A stretch of 64,000 nt of DNA from DASSUW01 sp963774155 (GCA_963774155.1 CAVZDW010000004.1:62001-126000), one strand, 5' to 3'. Shown: positions 53,743 through 63,015, numbered from the stretch's first letter. Notes: generated by a model not told the origin, from the letters alone. Translations and numbers: made by a program.

Positions 53743-54657
53743 TTACGCGGCGGCGACGCTGCCGACGACGGAGGTCGACCAATCGATGACCGAGGTCGGC
53801 CGCACGACGTGCTTGTTCATTCCGAGCTCCTTCGGCTCCAGCCCGAAGGCGAGGCCGACGAGCTGCGGCAGGTGCAGCACCGGCATCTGCAGCTGGCGGC
53901 CGATCAGGCGTTCGGCCAGCGGCTGCTGCAGATCGAGGTTGAGATGGCAGAGCGGGCACGGCGTGACGAGGCAGTCGGCCTCGGCATCGACCGCGTCGCC
54001 GAGATGGCGGCCGGCCTGCTTGAGCGAGTTCGTCTTGTTCATCGTGATGATCGGGAACCCGCAGCACTTGTAGGCGCCGGCGTAGTCGACGACCGTGCCG
54101 CCGAGGGCCTCGATCAGCAGCTGGAGGTACGTGTCGCGCGGGTTCTCGCGGCTGATCGACAGCCGGTCGGTCGGCCGCACGATGTAGCAGCCGTAGAACG
54201 GGCCGACGCGCAGGTCGGTCAGCGGGCGCTTGACCTTGGCCTTGACGGCGTCGAGACCGATCTCCTCGACCATCAGCCAGAGGAAGTGCTTGTTGGTGAT
54301 GCCCTGTTCGTAGTTCAGGCCCTCGCCGGCCAGCGTGCCGTTGATGTGCTCGCGATACTCCGCGTTCGCGTCCAGCCGCTCCTGGCACTCGCTCTGCGCG
54401 CCCTGGCAGGTCGAGCAGATGTTCATCATCAGGTCGGCGCCGTTGGCGATCTCCTGCTGGGCCAGCGCGAAGGTGCGCGCGTTGAGCGTGTCGGCCAGCT
54501 CCTGGTTGTGCTCCGCGATCACGCCGGCGCCGCAGCACGCGGCGCGGTCGAGGGCGACGAGCTCGATGTCGAGCAGCGGTGCGACCGCCGCCATCGAGCC
54601 GTGCAGCTCGGGAGTGAAGCCGCGGCTCACACAGCCGGGCCAGTACGCGACCTTCAC
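53743..54657 (-). CDS. Succinate dehydrogenase/fumarate reductase CCG-domain subunit (SdhE/HdrB type)
   Basis: Product of 304 aa from GTG 54657. Two cysteine-rich CCG domains: AACCGAGVIAEHN with ICSTCQGAQ, and KCCGFPIITMNK with TPCPLCHLNLD. Such domains bind non-cubane 4Fe-4S clusters and are found in heterodisulfide reductase HdrB and in type E succinate:quinone reductases, where this subunit links the soluble SdhAB part to the membrane and quinone. No transmembrane SdhC/SdhD gene is found here, which fits that type. GTGA overlap with sdhB. Confidence 0.9.
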   Translation of the reverse strand: MKVAYWPGCVSRGFTPELHGSMAAVAPLLDIELVALDRAACCGAGVIAEHNQELADTLNARTFALAQQEIANGADLMMNICSTCQGAQSECQERLDANAEYREHINGTLAGEGLNYEQGITNKHFLWLMVEEIGLDAVKAKVKRPLTDLRVGPFYGCYIVRPTDRLSISRENPRDTYLQLLIEALGGTVVDYAGAYKCCGFPIITMNKTNSLKQAGRHLGDAVDAEADCLVTPCPLCHLNLDLQQPLAERLIGRQLQMPVLHLPQLVGLAFGLEPKELGMNKHVVRPTSVIDWSTSVVGSVAAA

Positions 54658-55706
54658 GCCTGCGCCTCCTCTTCCTCGTCCTCGTGGCCGACCACGTAGA
54701 GGTTCAGCTCGTAGCGCTCTTCCCTCTCGTGGACCTGCTGGAAGATGCGCTTGACCTCCTTGTCCGCCCGGTGCTTGTGCAGGAGCGCCCCCGCGGGGGT
54801 GACCTTGCGGCGCTGGACCGCCTTGAGGATCACGGGCAGCGAGCTCAGCAGCTCGGGCACGGCGCGCGGGTGGAACTTGCCGCCGTAGGAGTCGGGCAGC
54901 AGGTCGGCCTCGTGCAGGAGCCCGTTCTTCTCGATGTTGTCCACGAAGGCGTGCTCGTGCCGGGAGCCGTTGTTGCGGTCCTCGATCCCGTGGTCCGCGC
55001 TGGCCACGCGGCGCAGCCGCATGATCTGGCTCATCGGGGCCACGCCCTTGGGGCACGCCTCGATGCAGTTGAAGCAGTGCGTGCAGTCGTAGATGCCGTG
55101 AGGATCCTCGGCGAGGTCCTTGAGGCGCTCGTACTGCTTGCCGTCCCGGGGGTCGCCGACGAAGCGGTAGGCCTTGGCCAGCGCGGCCGGGCCGATGAAC
55201 AGCGGGTCGACCTCCATCGAGAGGCAGTCGGACACGCAGGCGCCGCACTGGATGCACGCCATCGTCTGCGTGACGTCGATCATCGACTCCATCGGGACGA
55301 TGTACTCGCGCTCAGGCGGGTCGCCGTCGGGCAGGAGCCACGGCGTGACGCGCTGCATCTTCTTCCAGTGCACCGCGTCCATGTCCACGATCAGGTCCTT
55401 GAGCACGGGCATGTTGCCCATCGGCTCGACCACGATCGTGCCTTCGGCCGACGTCTCGGCGGCCTCGTCGAGGTGCGTGTGGCAGGCCAGCCCGGGCTTG
55501 CCGTTGATGCGCACGCCACACGAGCCGCAGATCGCCGCGCGGCAGGAGCAGCGGATGCCGATCGACCCATCCTGGTCGTCACGGGCCTGCAGGATGCCGT
55601 CGAGCACCGAGCGGTGACCGTCGAGGTCGATCGTGAAGTCGTCCCAATAGGCGGCGTCGCCCGACTCGGGCGAGTACCTCCGGATTCTCAGTGTGTATTC
55701 AGGCAT
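54654..55706 (-). CDS. sdhB: Succinate dehydrogenase/fumarate reductase iron-sulfur subunit
   Basis: Product of 350 aa, about 100 longer than usual. The 2Fe-2S cysteines are in IRCSCRAAICGSCGVRINGKPGLAC. The 4Fe-4S and 3Fe-4S ligands are in CIQCGACVSDC and CTHCFNCIEACPKG. The extra C-terminal region (from about 240) is charged and ends in EDEEEEAQA. It carries electrons from the FAD subunit to the CCG subunit. Confidence 0.95.
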   Translation of the reverse strand: MPEYTLRIRRYSPESGDAAYWDDFTIDLDGHRSVLDGILQARDDQDGSIGIRCSCRAAICGSCGVRINGKPGLACHTHLDEAAETSAEGTIVVEPMGNMPVLKDLIVDMDAVHWKKMQRVTPWLLPDGDPPEREYIVPMESMIDVTQTMACIQCGACVSDCLSMEVDPLFIGPAALAKAYRFVGDPRDGKQYERLKDLAEDPHGIYDCTHCFNCIEACPKGVAPMSQIMRLRRVASADHGIEDRNNGSRHEHAFVDNIEKNGLLHEADLLPDSYGGKFHPRAVPELLSSLPVILKAVQRRKVTPAGALLHKHRADKEVKRIFQQVHEREERYELNLYVVGHEDEEEEAQA

Positions 55707-55710
55707 GGGT

Positions 55711-57402
55711 TCAGTACGTCCGCTCCTGGGGCTCCCACTTGGTGAGGGTCACCGGGGAGTAGCTGATCTTCGGCTCCGCCCCGCCGTTCAGCGACAGGTT
55801 GATGTGCTTGAGCCACTCGTCGTCGTTGCGCTTGGGGTAGTCGAGCCGGAACTGGGCGCCGCGCGACTCCTTGCGCTCCAGGGCTCCCATGACGATCGTC
55901 TCGGCCACGTCGAGCATGTACCCGAGCTCGATGGCGCCCAGCACGTCCTGGTTGAAGACGGTCCCACGGTCGTCGATGGAGGCCACCGTGGCCTCCTCCT
56001 TGAGCCGGCGCACGATCTCGAGCGCCTCGGTGAGGCCGGGCTCGTCGCGGAACACCGCGCACTTCTCGTTCATCATCGTGCCGAGCTCGTCCTTGATCTC
56101 GGACACGCGGCGGCCGCTGGAGCGCTCGCGGCGCAGGATGTCGTCGATCATCGCCTGCTCGGCCGCCAGTGCGGCGCGGGAGACCTTCGGCATGGCCATG
56201 TCCAGCGCGCGCTGGGCGGCGTGCTCGCCGGAGCGGCGGCCGAAGATCAGCGTGTCGAGGAGCGAGTTCGCGCCCAGGCGGTTGCCGCCGTGGACGGAGA
56301 CGCACGCCACCTCGCCGGCCGCGTAGAGGCCGGGGATCTCCGTGGCGCCCCAGACGTCGGTCTTGACGCCGCCCATGATGTAGTGGCACCCGGGGCGGAT
56401 GTGGATCGGCTCGCGGGTGATGTCCACGCCCGCGAAGTCGCGGCCGATGTTGACGATCTCGCGCAGCGCCTCGAGCGTGCGCTTGCGCGGCACCTTCGTG
56501 ATGTCGAGCGCCACCGTGCCGTCCGGGAAGCCGCGGCCCTCGTTGATCTCGGTCTGCTCGGAGCGGGAGACCACGTCGCGGGAGGCGAGCTCCATCTTGT
56601 TGGGCGCGTACTTCTCCATGAAGCGCTCGCCCTGGGCGTTGTAGAGATGCGCGCCCTCGCCACGGGCGCCCTCGGTGATGAGGATCCCGTTCCCGGCCAG
56701 CGTGGTCGGGTGGTACTGGATCATCTCCATGTCCATCAGGCGGGCGCCGATGCGGTAGCTCTGGGCGATGCCGTCGCCCGTGCAGATGAGCGCGTTGGTC
56801 GTCGGCTTGAAGCACTGGCCGGCGCCGCCGGAGGCCTGGATCGTCGCCTTGGCGGTGAACAGCTCCATCGCGCCGTCGCGGATGTTGCGGGCGATCGCGC
56901 CGACGCAGTTGCCCTCGTCGTCCTGGGCCAGGCCGGTGACGAACCACTCCTCGTAGCGGTCGATCTGTTCGTGGTGCTTCATGAGCTGCTCGTAGAGCAC
57001 GTGCAGCAGCGCCTGGCCGGTGATGTCGGCGACGTAGTAGGTGCGGGCGGCGGACGCGCCGCCGAACGCGCGCGTGCCGAGGTGGCCGGTCGTGCTGCGG
57101 TGGAAGGTCACTCCCGAGTGCTCCAGCCAGAGCACCTCGTCGGGCGCCTCGCGGCACATGATCTCGATCGCGTCCTGGTCGCCGAGGTAATCGGAGCCCT
57201 TGACGGTGTCGAAGGCGTGCGACTCCCACGAGTCGTCGGGGTTCAGTGCCGCGTTGATGCCTCCGGCCGCCGCGTTGGAATGCGAGCGAACCGGGTGGAC
57301 CTTGGACATGATGGCCACCGTCGCGCCCTCGCGGGCGGCCGCCAGGGCGGCCCGCTGACCGGCGAGTCCGGCGCCGATGATCAGGACGTCGTGTGCGGGC
57401 AT
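55711..57402 (-). CDS. sdhA: Succinate dehydrogenase/fumarate reductase flavoprotein subunit
   Basis: Product of 563 aa from ATG 57402. FAD-binding HDVLIIGAGLAGQRAALAA at the N-terminus and the RSHSNAAAGGINAAL motif whose His is the usual covalent FAD attachment site. Active-site regions include QYHPTTLAGNGILITEGARGEG and the HIRPGCHYIMGGVKTD segment. It oxidises succinate to fumarate (or the reverse). First gene of sdhA-sdhB-sdhE, 4 bp from sdhB. Confidence 0.96.
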   Translation of the reverse strand: MPAHDVLIIGAGLAGQRAALAAAREGATVAIMSKVHPVRSHSNAAAGGINAALNPDDSWESHAFDTVKGSDYLGDQDAIEIMCREAPDEVLWLEHSGVTFHRSTTGHLGTRAFGGASAARTYYVADITGQALLHVLYEQLMKHHEQIDRYEEWFVTGLAQDDEGNCVGAIARNIRDGAMELFTAKATIQASGGAGQCFKPTTNALICTGDGIAQSYRIGARLMDMEMIQYHPTTLAGNGILITEGARGEGAHLYNAQGERFMEKYAPNKMELASRDVVSRSEQTEINEGRGFPDGTVALDITKVPRKRTLEALREIVNIGRDFAGVDITREPIHIRPGCHYIMGGVKTDVWGATEIPGLYAAGEVACVSVHGGNRLGANSLLDTLIFGRRSGEHAAQRALDMAMPKVSRAALAAEQAMIDDILRRERSSGRRVSEIKDELGTMMNEKCAVFRDEPGLTEALEIVRRLKEEATVASIDDRGTVFNQDVLGAIELGYMLDVAETIVMGALERKESRGAQFRLDYPKRNDDEWLKHINLSLNGGAEPKISYSPVTLTKWEPQERTY

Positions 57403-57468
57403 GAGGCCGGAGTCTATGACGCGCCGCCCTTGGACAGAGCCGTGCCCGTCGGACATGATGGTCGAGGG

Positions 57469-57864
57469 ATGCCGGTGCGCCTGATGATCGTGGACGACCG
57501 CAGGGACGTTCGCCATCTGCTGCGGGCGATCGTCGAGGACGCTCCGGAGGACGTCGTCGTCGCGGGCGAGGCAGACGGCGCCTACGCCGCCCTGGAGGCC
57601 ATCGCCGGCGTCGACCCCGACGTCCTCGTGCTCGACGCGTTCATGCCCGACCTGAACGGCCTCGAGGTCGCGCCGCTCATCCTCGCTCGCCGCCCGGACC
57701 AGACGATCGTCCTCTTCACGGGCATCGTCGACGACGAGGTCTGCAAGCGGGCGGAGGAGATCGGCATCGCCGTCTGCCTGTCCAAGGAGGACCTCGAGGA
57801 GATCCCCGGCGTGGCGCTGCGGCTGGCTACGCGGTCGTCAGGCGGGACCGCAGGGCCCGCGTGA
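57469..57864 (+). CDS. Stand-alone response-regulator receiver protein
   Basis: Product of 131 aa, ATG 57469. A single CheY-like receiver: acidic VDDRRD, phosphoacceptor Asp in VLVLDAFMPDLNG (about residue 56), Thr in IVLFTGIV and Lys in VCLSKEDL. No output domain. It may work by protein-protein contact. Divergent from sdhA and overlapping the site-2 protease gene by 38 bp, tail to tail. Confidence 0.88.
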   Translation: MPVRLMIVDDRRDVRHLLRAIVEDAPEDVVVAGEADGAYAALEAIAGVDPDVLVLDAFMPDLNGLEVAPLILARRPDQTIVLFTGIVDDEVCKRAEEIGIAVCLSKEDLEEIPGVALRLATRSSGGTAGPA

Positions 57865-58984
57865 CCTGCTCGACCGTGACGACGCCGCGCAGGCGGCCCT
57901 CGGCGTCGACGGCCATGAGGGCGCCGAGGCGGCGCAGCGACTCGGAGCCGAGCAGCGCCTCCAGCGGCGCGTCGTCACGCACCTGGTCCTCGCGCCCGGC
58001 CGCCACGTCCCGCACCGCGACGCCGGCCGGCTCGCTGTGCACGGCGTGCTCGACCGCGGCCCGGTGGGCGAGCCCGGCGTAGCGCCCGTCGGCCTCGACC
58101 ACGGCGAACCACGGCCAGCCCTGGTAGCGCAGGAAGTACTCGTCCCAGGCCTGGGTGACCGGCATCTCGGCCGGGATCCACACCGGCTCGGAGTCCATGA
58201 TGTCGGCCACCGTGACGCCCTCGAGGCGCTCCGTGAAGGCCGACTGGGCGATGGCGGCGCGCGCCGACGAGCCGAGCAGGTAACCGAGCACGATCGCCCA
58301 CAGGCCGCCGACCGTGTCGCTCCACGCCAGCAGCACGTACACGCCGTAGGCGATCAGCAGCGCCGCGAAACCCTGGCCGAGGTAGGCCGAGATGCGCGTG
58401 GCCTTGCCGCGGTCGCCGGTGATCTTCCAGGCCGCGGCGCGGGCGATCCGCCCGCCGTCGAGCGGGAAGGCGGGTACGAGGTTGAAGACGAGCAGGAGCA
58501 CGTTGACCGAGACGAAGAAGCTCAGCCACAGCTCGAACGCCCCGGTGTTGTCGATCCGCAGCCGCGCGGACTCCGAGAACGTGTCCGCGCCCATCACGGC
58601 CACGGACGCCAGGCCGCCGATGATCACGAGCACCAGCGTCACGGCCGGCCCGGCCGCGGCGATCCGGAACTCCTGGCCGGGACTCGTCGTGTCGCGGTTC
58701 ATCTTCATCACGCCGCCGAAGAAGAACAGGTCGATCCCGCTCACCTCGATGCCCTCGCGGCGCGCCACCAGGGCGTGCCCGAACTCGTGCAGGAGGATCG
58801 AGCCGAAGAAGCTGAACGCCGTGGCCACGGCGACGAGGAAGCCGAGGCCGTCGTCGTCGAGCGCGTCGGCGAACGATCCCTGCAGCCAGAAGATGGCCAG
58901 GAAGAGGACCAGGAACCAGGAGACGTTGACGCCGACACGGATGCCGAAGATCGTCGCCAGGCGGATGGAGCTACCACCGAGCAC
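57827..58984 (-). CDS. Site-2 protease (M50) with C-terminal CBS domains
   Basis: Product of 385 aa from GTG 58984. Membrane zinc protease: HEFGH (in ILLHEFGHALVARREG) and the third ligand in NLVPAFPLDGGRI, with four to six helices. The last 130 residues hold two CBS motifs (VADIMDSEPVWIPAEMPVTQAWDEYF; RLRGVVTVEQVTRAL) that may sense adenosine nucleotides. Members of this rhomboid-unrelated S2P/CBS group process membrane-bound regulators, but no target is visible here. Divergent from mdh. Confidence 0.92.
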   Translation of the reverse strand: MLGGSSIRLATIFGIRVGVNVSWFLVLFLAIFWLQGSFADALDDDGLGFLVAVATAFSFFGSILLHEFGHALVARREGIEVSGIDLFFFGGVMKMNRDTTSPGQEFRIAAAGPAVTLVLVIIGGLASVAVMGADTFSESARLRIDNTGAFELWLSFFVSVNVLLLVFNLVPAFPLDGGRIARAAAWKITGDRGKATRISAYLGQGFAALLIAYGVYVLLAWSDTVGGLWAIVLGYLLGSSARAAIAQSAFTERLEGVTVADIMDSEPVWIPAEMPVTQAWDEYFLRYQGWPWFAVVEADGRYAGLAHRAAVEHAVHSEPAGVAVRDVAAGREDQVRDDAPLEALLGSESLRRLGALMAVDAEGRLRGVVTVEQVTRALRSRLTTA

Positions 58985-59088
58985 TGAGCCTCAATGGTGG
59001 CATAGCCTTGCTAAAGGACCACGAAGGATTCGCGGCCACGGCCGCTGTCCGTGCGGGCCGTCAGGACATCCGAGGAGATGAACGTTCA

Positions 59089-60075
59089 ATGGCTTCACCA
59101 GTCAGAGTTACAGTAACGGGCGCAGCCGGGCAGATTGGTTACGCGCTCCTGTTCCGCATCGCGTCGGGTCAGATGCTCGGTCCCGACACGCCGGTGCGGC
59201 TCAGCTTGCTCGAGATCCCGGACGCGGTGAAGGCCGCCGAGGGGACCGCGCTCGAACTGTTCGACTGCGCCTTCCCGCTGCTCGACGGGATCGATGTCAC
59301 CGACGACGCCGCGAAGGCCTTCGACGGCTGCAACGTGGCGCTGCTCGTGGGTGCGCGTCCGCGCACGAAGGGCATGGAGCGGGCCGACCTGCTCGAGGCC
59401 AACGGCGGCATCTTCAAGCCCCAGGGCGAGGCGATCGCGGCGAACGCGGCGAGCGACGTCAAGGTCCTGGTGGTCGGCAACCCCGCGAACACCAACGCCC
59501 TGATCGCCATGACGGCAGCCGACGGTGTGCCTCAGGAGCGGTTCACCGCGATGACGCGGCTCGACCACAACCGCGCCGTGGGCCAGCTCGCCGCGAAGAC
59601 CGGCGCGGCCGTGTCGGAGATCTCGCACATGGCCGTGTGGGGCAATCACTCACCGACCATGTATCCCGACCTGTTCAACGCCAAGGTGCGCGGCGAGCGC
59701 GCGTGGGACGTCGTCGGCGACGAGGCCTGGGTGGCCGACGAGTTCATCCCCCGCGTGGGCAAGCGCGGTGCCGAGATCATCGAGGCGCGCGGCGCGTCCT
59801 CGGCCGCTTCGGCGGCCAATGCGGCGATCGACCACGTGCACGACTGGGTGAACGGCACCGAGGGCGACGACTGGGTCTCGATGGCCGTGCCGTCCCCGGG
59901 CGCCTACGGCGTGGAGGAGGGCATCATCTCCTCGTTCCCGTGCCGGACCTCCGGCGGTGAGTGGGAGATCGTCGAAGGGCTCGAGGTTCCCGCGTTCTCC
60001 CAAGAGCGGATCGACAAGACGGTCGCCGAGCTCGTGGGTGAGCGGGACGCGGTGCGGGAGCTCGGGCTCGTCTGA
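59089..60075 (+). CDS. mdh: Malate dehydrogenase
   Basis: Product of 328 aa from ATG 59089, with GAGGAG upstream. NAD-binding VTVTGAAGQIGYALLFRIASG, substrate arginines in GARPRTKGMERADLL and TRLDHNRAV, and catalytic His in AVWGNHSPTMYPD. It oxidises malate to oxaloacetate in the TCA cycle, close to the succinate dehydrogenase genes, so two TCA steps cluster here. Confidence 0.96.
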   Translation: MASPVRVTVTGAAGQIGYALLFRIASGQMLGPDTPVRLSLLEIPDAVKAAEGTALELFDCAFPLLDGIDVTDDAAKAFDGCNVALLVGARPRTKGMERADLLEANGGIFKPQGEAIAANAASDVKVLVVGNPANTNALIAMTAADGVPQERFTAMTRLDHNRAVGQLAAKTGAAVSEISHMAVWGNHSPTMYPDLFNAKVRGERAWDVVGDEAWVADEFIPRVGKRGAEIIEARGASSAASAANAAIDHVHDWVNGTEGDDWVSMAVPSPGAYGVEEGIISSFPCRTSGGEWEIVEGLEVPAFSQERIDKTVAELVGERDAVRELGLV

Positions 60076-60093
60076 ACGTCGGCTCGTGAACCG

Positions 60094-60477
60094 TCAGGCC
60101 CGGATGTGCCAGCCGCGGCCCGACTTCGTCACCTTGCCGTCCTCGGCCAGCCCCGGCATGACCCGGTACAGGTAGTTCTGCTTGATCCCCATGGCGTCGG
60201 CCAGCTCCGGGATCGTGATGCCGGGCCGCTCGCCCACCAGCTGCAGCGCCTGCGCGGCGCGCGTGCCGGAGCCGCGCGGGCGGCCGCGGCGGCCGTTGGA
60301 CGTGCTCGCCGACCGCCGGCGGCGGGTGGGCGCCGCCGAGTTGGTGGCCGGGCCCGGCTCCACGCCGGACAGTGCTCGTTCGGCGGCCTCCAGGCGGTGG
60401 AACTCGTCCACAAGGGGCCGCAGCTCCTTCAAGCGAGCCTGGATCTCCTTGCGTTTCTCATCGAGGAAGTCGGCCAC
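60094..60477 (-). CDS. Small DNA-binding protein with coiled-coil and winged-helix parts, 127 aa
   Basis: I choose GTG 60477 because AAAGGA lies at proper spacing; a TTG at 60492 is possible. Residues 1-40 form a charged coiled coil (DEKRKEIQARLKELRPLVDEFHRLEAAERAL). A basic, AT-hook-like linker GRRGRPRGSG follows, then a winged-helix segment (AQALQLVGERPGITIPELADAMGIKQNYLYRVMPGLAEDGKVTKSG). The layout suggests a nucleoid-associated or Lsr2-like regulator that dimerises through its N-terminus. Target sites unknown. Confidence 0.75.
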   Translation of the reverse strand: MADFLDEKRKEIQARLKELRPLVDEFHRLEAAERALSGVEPGPATNSAAPTRRRRSASTSNGRRGRPRGSGTRAAQALQLVGERPGITIPELADAMGIKQNYLYRVMPGLAEDGKVTKSGRGWHIRA

Positions 60478-60488
60478 CGAAGTTCCTT

Positions 60489-61277
60489 TCAATTTGATGG
60501 TGACAACTTACCAGTGAACGTGGCGTTGCCCGGACCTTTTAGCAAGAAAGATTGCACCGCATTCCGGCAGTCCTCGGTCTCGAACAGGTGTGATGTCAGC
60601 TCTGCGGTGCGCTCGTCGGCCCCGCGGGTGCCGTGGTCGGCCTGCGCCCGGATGACCGCCTTGGTGGCGGCGTGGGCGAGCGTCGGCCCGGCGGCCAGCG
60701 CGGCGGCGAAGCGCCGCGCCTTCTCCAGCAGGTCGCCGGGCGGCAGCACGCGGTTGACCACGCCCCAGTCATGCAGCGTCGCGGCGTCGTAGAGCCGCCC
60801 GGTCATCACGAACTCACGGGCGCGGGCCGTGCCGGCGCGCTCGGCCATGCGCTGCGTCCCGCCCATGAGCGGCGTGATGCCGACGACGTTCTCGACGAGG
60901 CCGAACTGCACGCCTTCGCCCGCCCACAGCAGGTCGCAGGCCAGCGCGAGCTCGAGCCCGGCCGTCAGGCACAGGCCTCCGACCACGCACAAGGTGGGCA
61001 ACGGCAGGTCCTCGATCGCATGGGTGAGGGCCAGCAGGCGCTCGGTCAGCGCGGTGGCCGACGGCGCGTCCAGGCCTTCGAAGATGTGGACGTCGACGCC
61101 GGCCGAGAAGACGTCGCCGGCCGCGTGGACGAGCAGGGCGCGGGGCCGCTCGGCGGCCGCTCGGGCGACGCCGGCCTCGATCTGGGCGATCAGCTCCGGC
61201 TCCCAGAGATTCAGGGGCGGATGGTCGATGACGATCTCGGCGACGTCGCCGTCGAGCGCGTAGGTGGCGTGGGGCAT
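60489..61277 (-). CDS. Enoyl-CoA hydratase/isomerase family protein
   Basis: Product of 262 aa from ATG 61277. Crotonase fold: oxyanion-hole segments FSAGVDVHIFEG and GGLCLTAGLELALACDLLWAGEGVQFGLVEN, then GGTQRMAERAG. The catalytic Glu pair is only partly obvious (E in GLVENV), so the exact reaction (hydration, isomerisation or other) is open. Twelve bp upstream of the small DNA-binding gene on the same strand. Confidence 0.87.
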   Translation of the reverse strand: MPHATYALDGDVAEIVIDHPPLNLWEPELIAQIEAGVARAAAERPRALLVHAAGDVFSAGVDVHIFEGLDAPSATALTERLLALTHAIEDLPLPTLCVVGGLCLTAGLELALACDLLWAGEGVQFGLVENVVGITPLMGGTQRMAERAGTARAREFVMTGRLYDAATLHDWGVVNRVLPPGDLLEKARRFAAALAAGPTLAHAATKAVIRAQADHGTRGADERTAELTSHLFETEDCRNAVQSFLLKGPGNATFTGKLSPSN

Positions 61278-61313
61278 GGCGCGGATTCTGCGCCATGCCC
61301 CCGCCACGCGGCC

Positions 61314-61841
61314 TCAGTGGACGGGCACGACGGCTGCCGCCAGCGTCAGCCTCGGGGCCGGCGTGTCGGCGTCCTCCGCACCGGTCCAGGCCACCCGCTC
61401 GCCGCGCTGGTAGGTCTGGAACGCGCGGAAGGTCAGCTGCGCGCCGGCCGCGCCGTCCGGGATCCGCACGGACAGCGGGAAGTCCTGGAACTGGCCCGGG
61501 GCGATGCGGTCGCGCTTCGCGTTCTTGGCCGTCCACACGACGCGGGTGTAGCGCTCGTCGACCGAGAAGCCGCCGAGGTCGACCGGCTTGTCGAGCTTCT
61601 GCTTGAACACGCGCGCCTTCCACCCCGGCACCTTCTGGTAGGAGAGGAAGTAGAACCCGTCGGGCAGGCGCAGGTCGACCTTCACCGTGCCCTTGTTGTC
61701 GCGCTCGTTCGGCACGCGGACGTCGACCTTGGAGAACGAGCCGGCGGTCACCGTGCCCGGCTGGAGGGTGACGTGCGCCGAGGCGGCGGCGGGAACGGCG
61801 AGAGCGGCGGCCGCGGTCACGGCGGCGATGGTCTTCTTCAT
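61314..61841 (-). CDS. YcnI/DUF1775 copper-envelope protein, short form
   Basis: Product of 175 aa with a signal peptide (1-22) ending ASAH; the mature N-terminus HVTLQPG begins with His, the copper-ligand position of YcnI proteins. The domain contains VDVRVPNERDNKGTVKVDLRLPDGF. No membrane anchor at the C-terminus. Third gene of a YcnI-CopC-YcnI cluster; the longer paralogue is at 62.2 kb. Confidence 0.88.
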   Translation of the reverse strand: MKKTIAAVTAAAALAVPAAASAHVTLQPGTVTAGSFSKVDVRVPNERDNKGTVKVDLRLPDGFYFLSYQKVPGWKARVFKQKLDKPVDLGGFSVDERYTRVVWTAKNAKRDRIAPGQFQDFPLSVRIPDGAAGAQLTFRAFQTYQRGERVAWTGAEDADTPAPRLTLAAAVVPVH

Positions 61842-61852
61842 GGCGGTGATCC

Positions 61853-62200
61853 TCACTTGAGGTTGAAGTTCCAGGACTTGGTGATGACGTGGCCATCGGT
61901 GTTCAGCACGCTGTAGGTGGCCGTGTAACGGCCCTTGCCGAGGCCGCCCTTGAGCCGCGTACGGACCGCGTGCTTCTTGTTGATGACGCTGCCTTCGCCC
62001 TTCGAGACCTTCGTGCCGTTCGCGTTGCGGACGGTGAGCTTCCCGTCGGTGATCTTGGCCTTGAAGGTGACCTTCACGACCTCGAGCGAGCGCGGCACGC
62101 TGGCCCCGCGGGCGGGTGAGAACGACTTCACGCCGACGTGGGCGGCGGCGGGGCTCGCCGCCAGCAGGACGGCGGCGAGTACGGCAATGACGAGCCTCAC
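61853..62200 (-). CDS. CopC-domain protein, 115 aa
   Basis: GTG 62200 start. Signal peptide ends at PAAAH and the mature chain starts HVGVKSFSPARGASV with an N-terminal His, as in periplasmic CopC copper carriers. The later His in NTDGHVITKSWNF is the second likely ligand. It overlaps the upstream YcnI gene by GTGA. It binds copper outside the membrane and could deliver it to the partner proteins. Confidence 0.88.
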   Translation of the reverse strand: MRLVIAVLAAVLLAASPAAAHVGVKSFSPARGASVPRSLEVVKVTFKAKITDGKLTVRNANGTKVSKGEGSVINKKHAVRTRLKGGLGKGRYTATYSVLNTDGHVITKSWNFNLK

Positions 62201-62955
62201 GGTGACTCCTTTCGTCGGGCGGCGACGAACGCGGCGCCGCCGGCGATCAGGGCGAGGACGGCGACGATGAGGGCGGCGACGGCGAGACCGTCCGTGCCCT
62301 CGTCGGCCGCCTCGACGGTGGCGGAGGTGTTCTCGGCGGCCGGCTCCTGGGCGCCCGCGGCGTCGTCGGAGGACACCGACGTGTCGTCGCCGCTGCTCCC
62401 AGGGGCGCCGTGGCCGCCGCCGCTGGCGGCCGCCGTGAGCGTCACGACGGGTGCGGGCTCCTCGGCGTCCTCGGGCCCGATCCAGCGGACCACGTCGCCG
62501 TCGTCGTACGTCTGGAGGGCCTTGAACGTCAGCTTCTCGCCCGCCTCGCCCTTGGGCATGCGCAGGGAGAGGCCGAAGTCGACGAACTCGCCGGGGCCGA
62601 TGACCCCGTCCTCGCCGTCACCGGTCCAGGTGATCTGGCCGATGCCCTCGTCGACCTCGAAGCCGCCCTCGACCTCGACGGGCTCGTCGAGCTTGACGCG
62701 CTTGAGCGTGACCTTCCAGCCCGGACGCGGCTCGTACGAGACGAACGCGAACCCGGGTGGGAGCTGCAGGTCGACCTTCGTGGTGCCGGCGTCGTCGCGC
62801 TCGTTCGGGACGCGCACGTCGAGCCGGGTGAAGCCGTCCGCCGGAGCGGTGGACGGCTGGATCGTCACATGGGCGGACGCGAGCGCCGGGAAGGCGAGCG
62901 TCGCCGTGGCGACGACGGCCGCGACCATGCGCGGCCCGTATCTCGGATATGGCAC
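62197..62955 (-). CDS. YcnI/DUF1775 copper-envelope protein, membrane-anchored form
   Basis: Product of 252 aa from GTG 62955. Signal peptide ends ALASAH, again exposing His; the YcnI domain (VRVPNERDDAGTTKVDLQLPPGF) is followed by a Ser/Asp/Glu-rich linker (about 175-220) and a C-terminal helix with an ARRKESP tail that anchors it. It probably shares copper handling with the CopC protein. GTGA overlap joins the genes. Confidence 0.9.
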   Translation of the reverse strand: MPYPRYGPRMVAAVVATATLAFPALASAHVTIQPSTAPADGFTRLDVRVPNERDDAGTTKVDLQLPPGFAFVSYEPRPGWKVTLKRVKLDEPVEVEGGFEVDEGIGQITWTGDGEDGVIGPGEFVDFGLSLRMPKGEAGEKLTFKALQTYDDGDVVRWIGPEDAEEPAPVVTLTAAASGGGHGAPGSSGDDTSVSSDDAAGAQEPAAENTSATVEAADEGTDGLAVAALIVAVLALIAGGAAFVAARRKESP

Positions 62956-63015
62956 TGCAACTGGCTCCTTCGCTGAATCGTGGGCAGACGGCAGGCGTCC
63001 GCCGCCCGACTCAGG

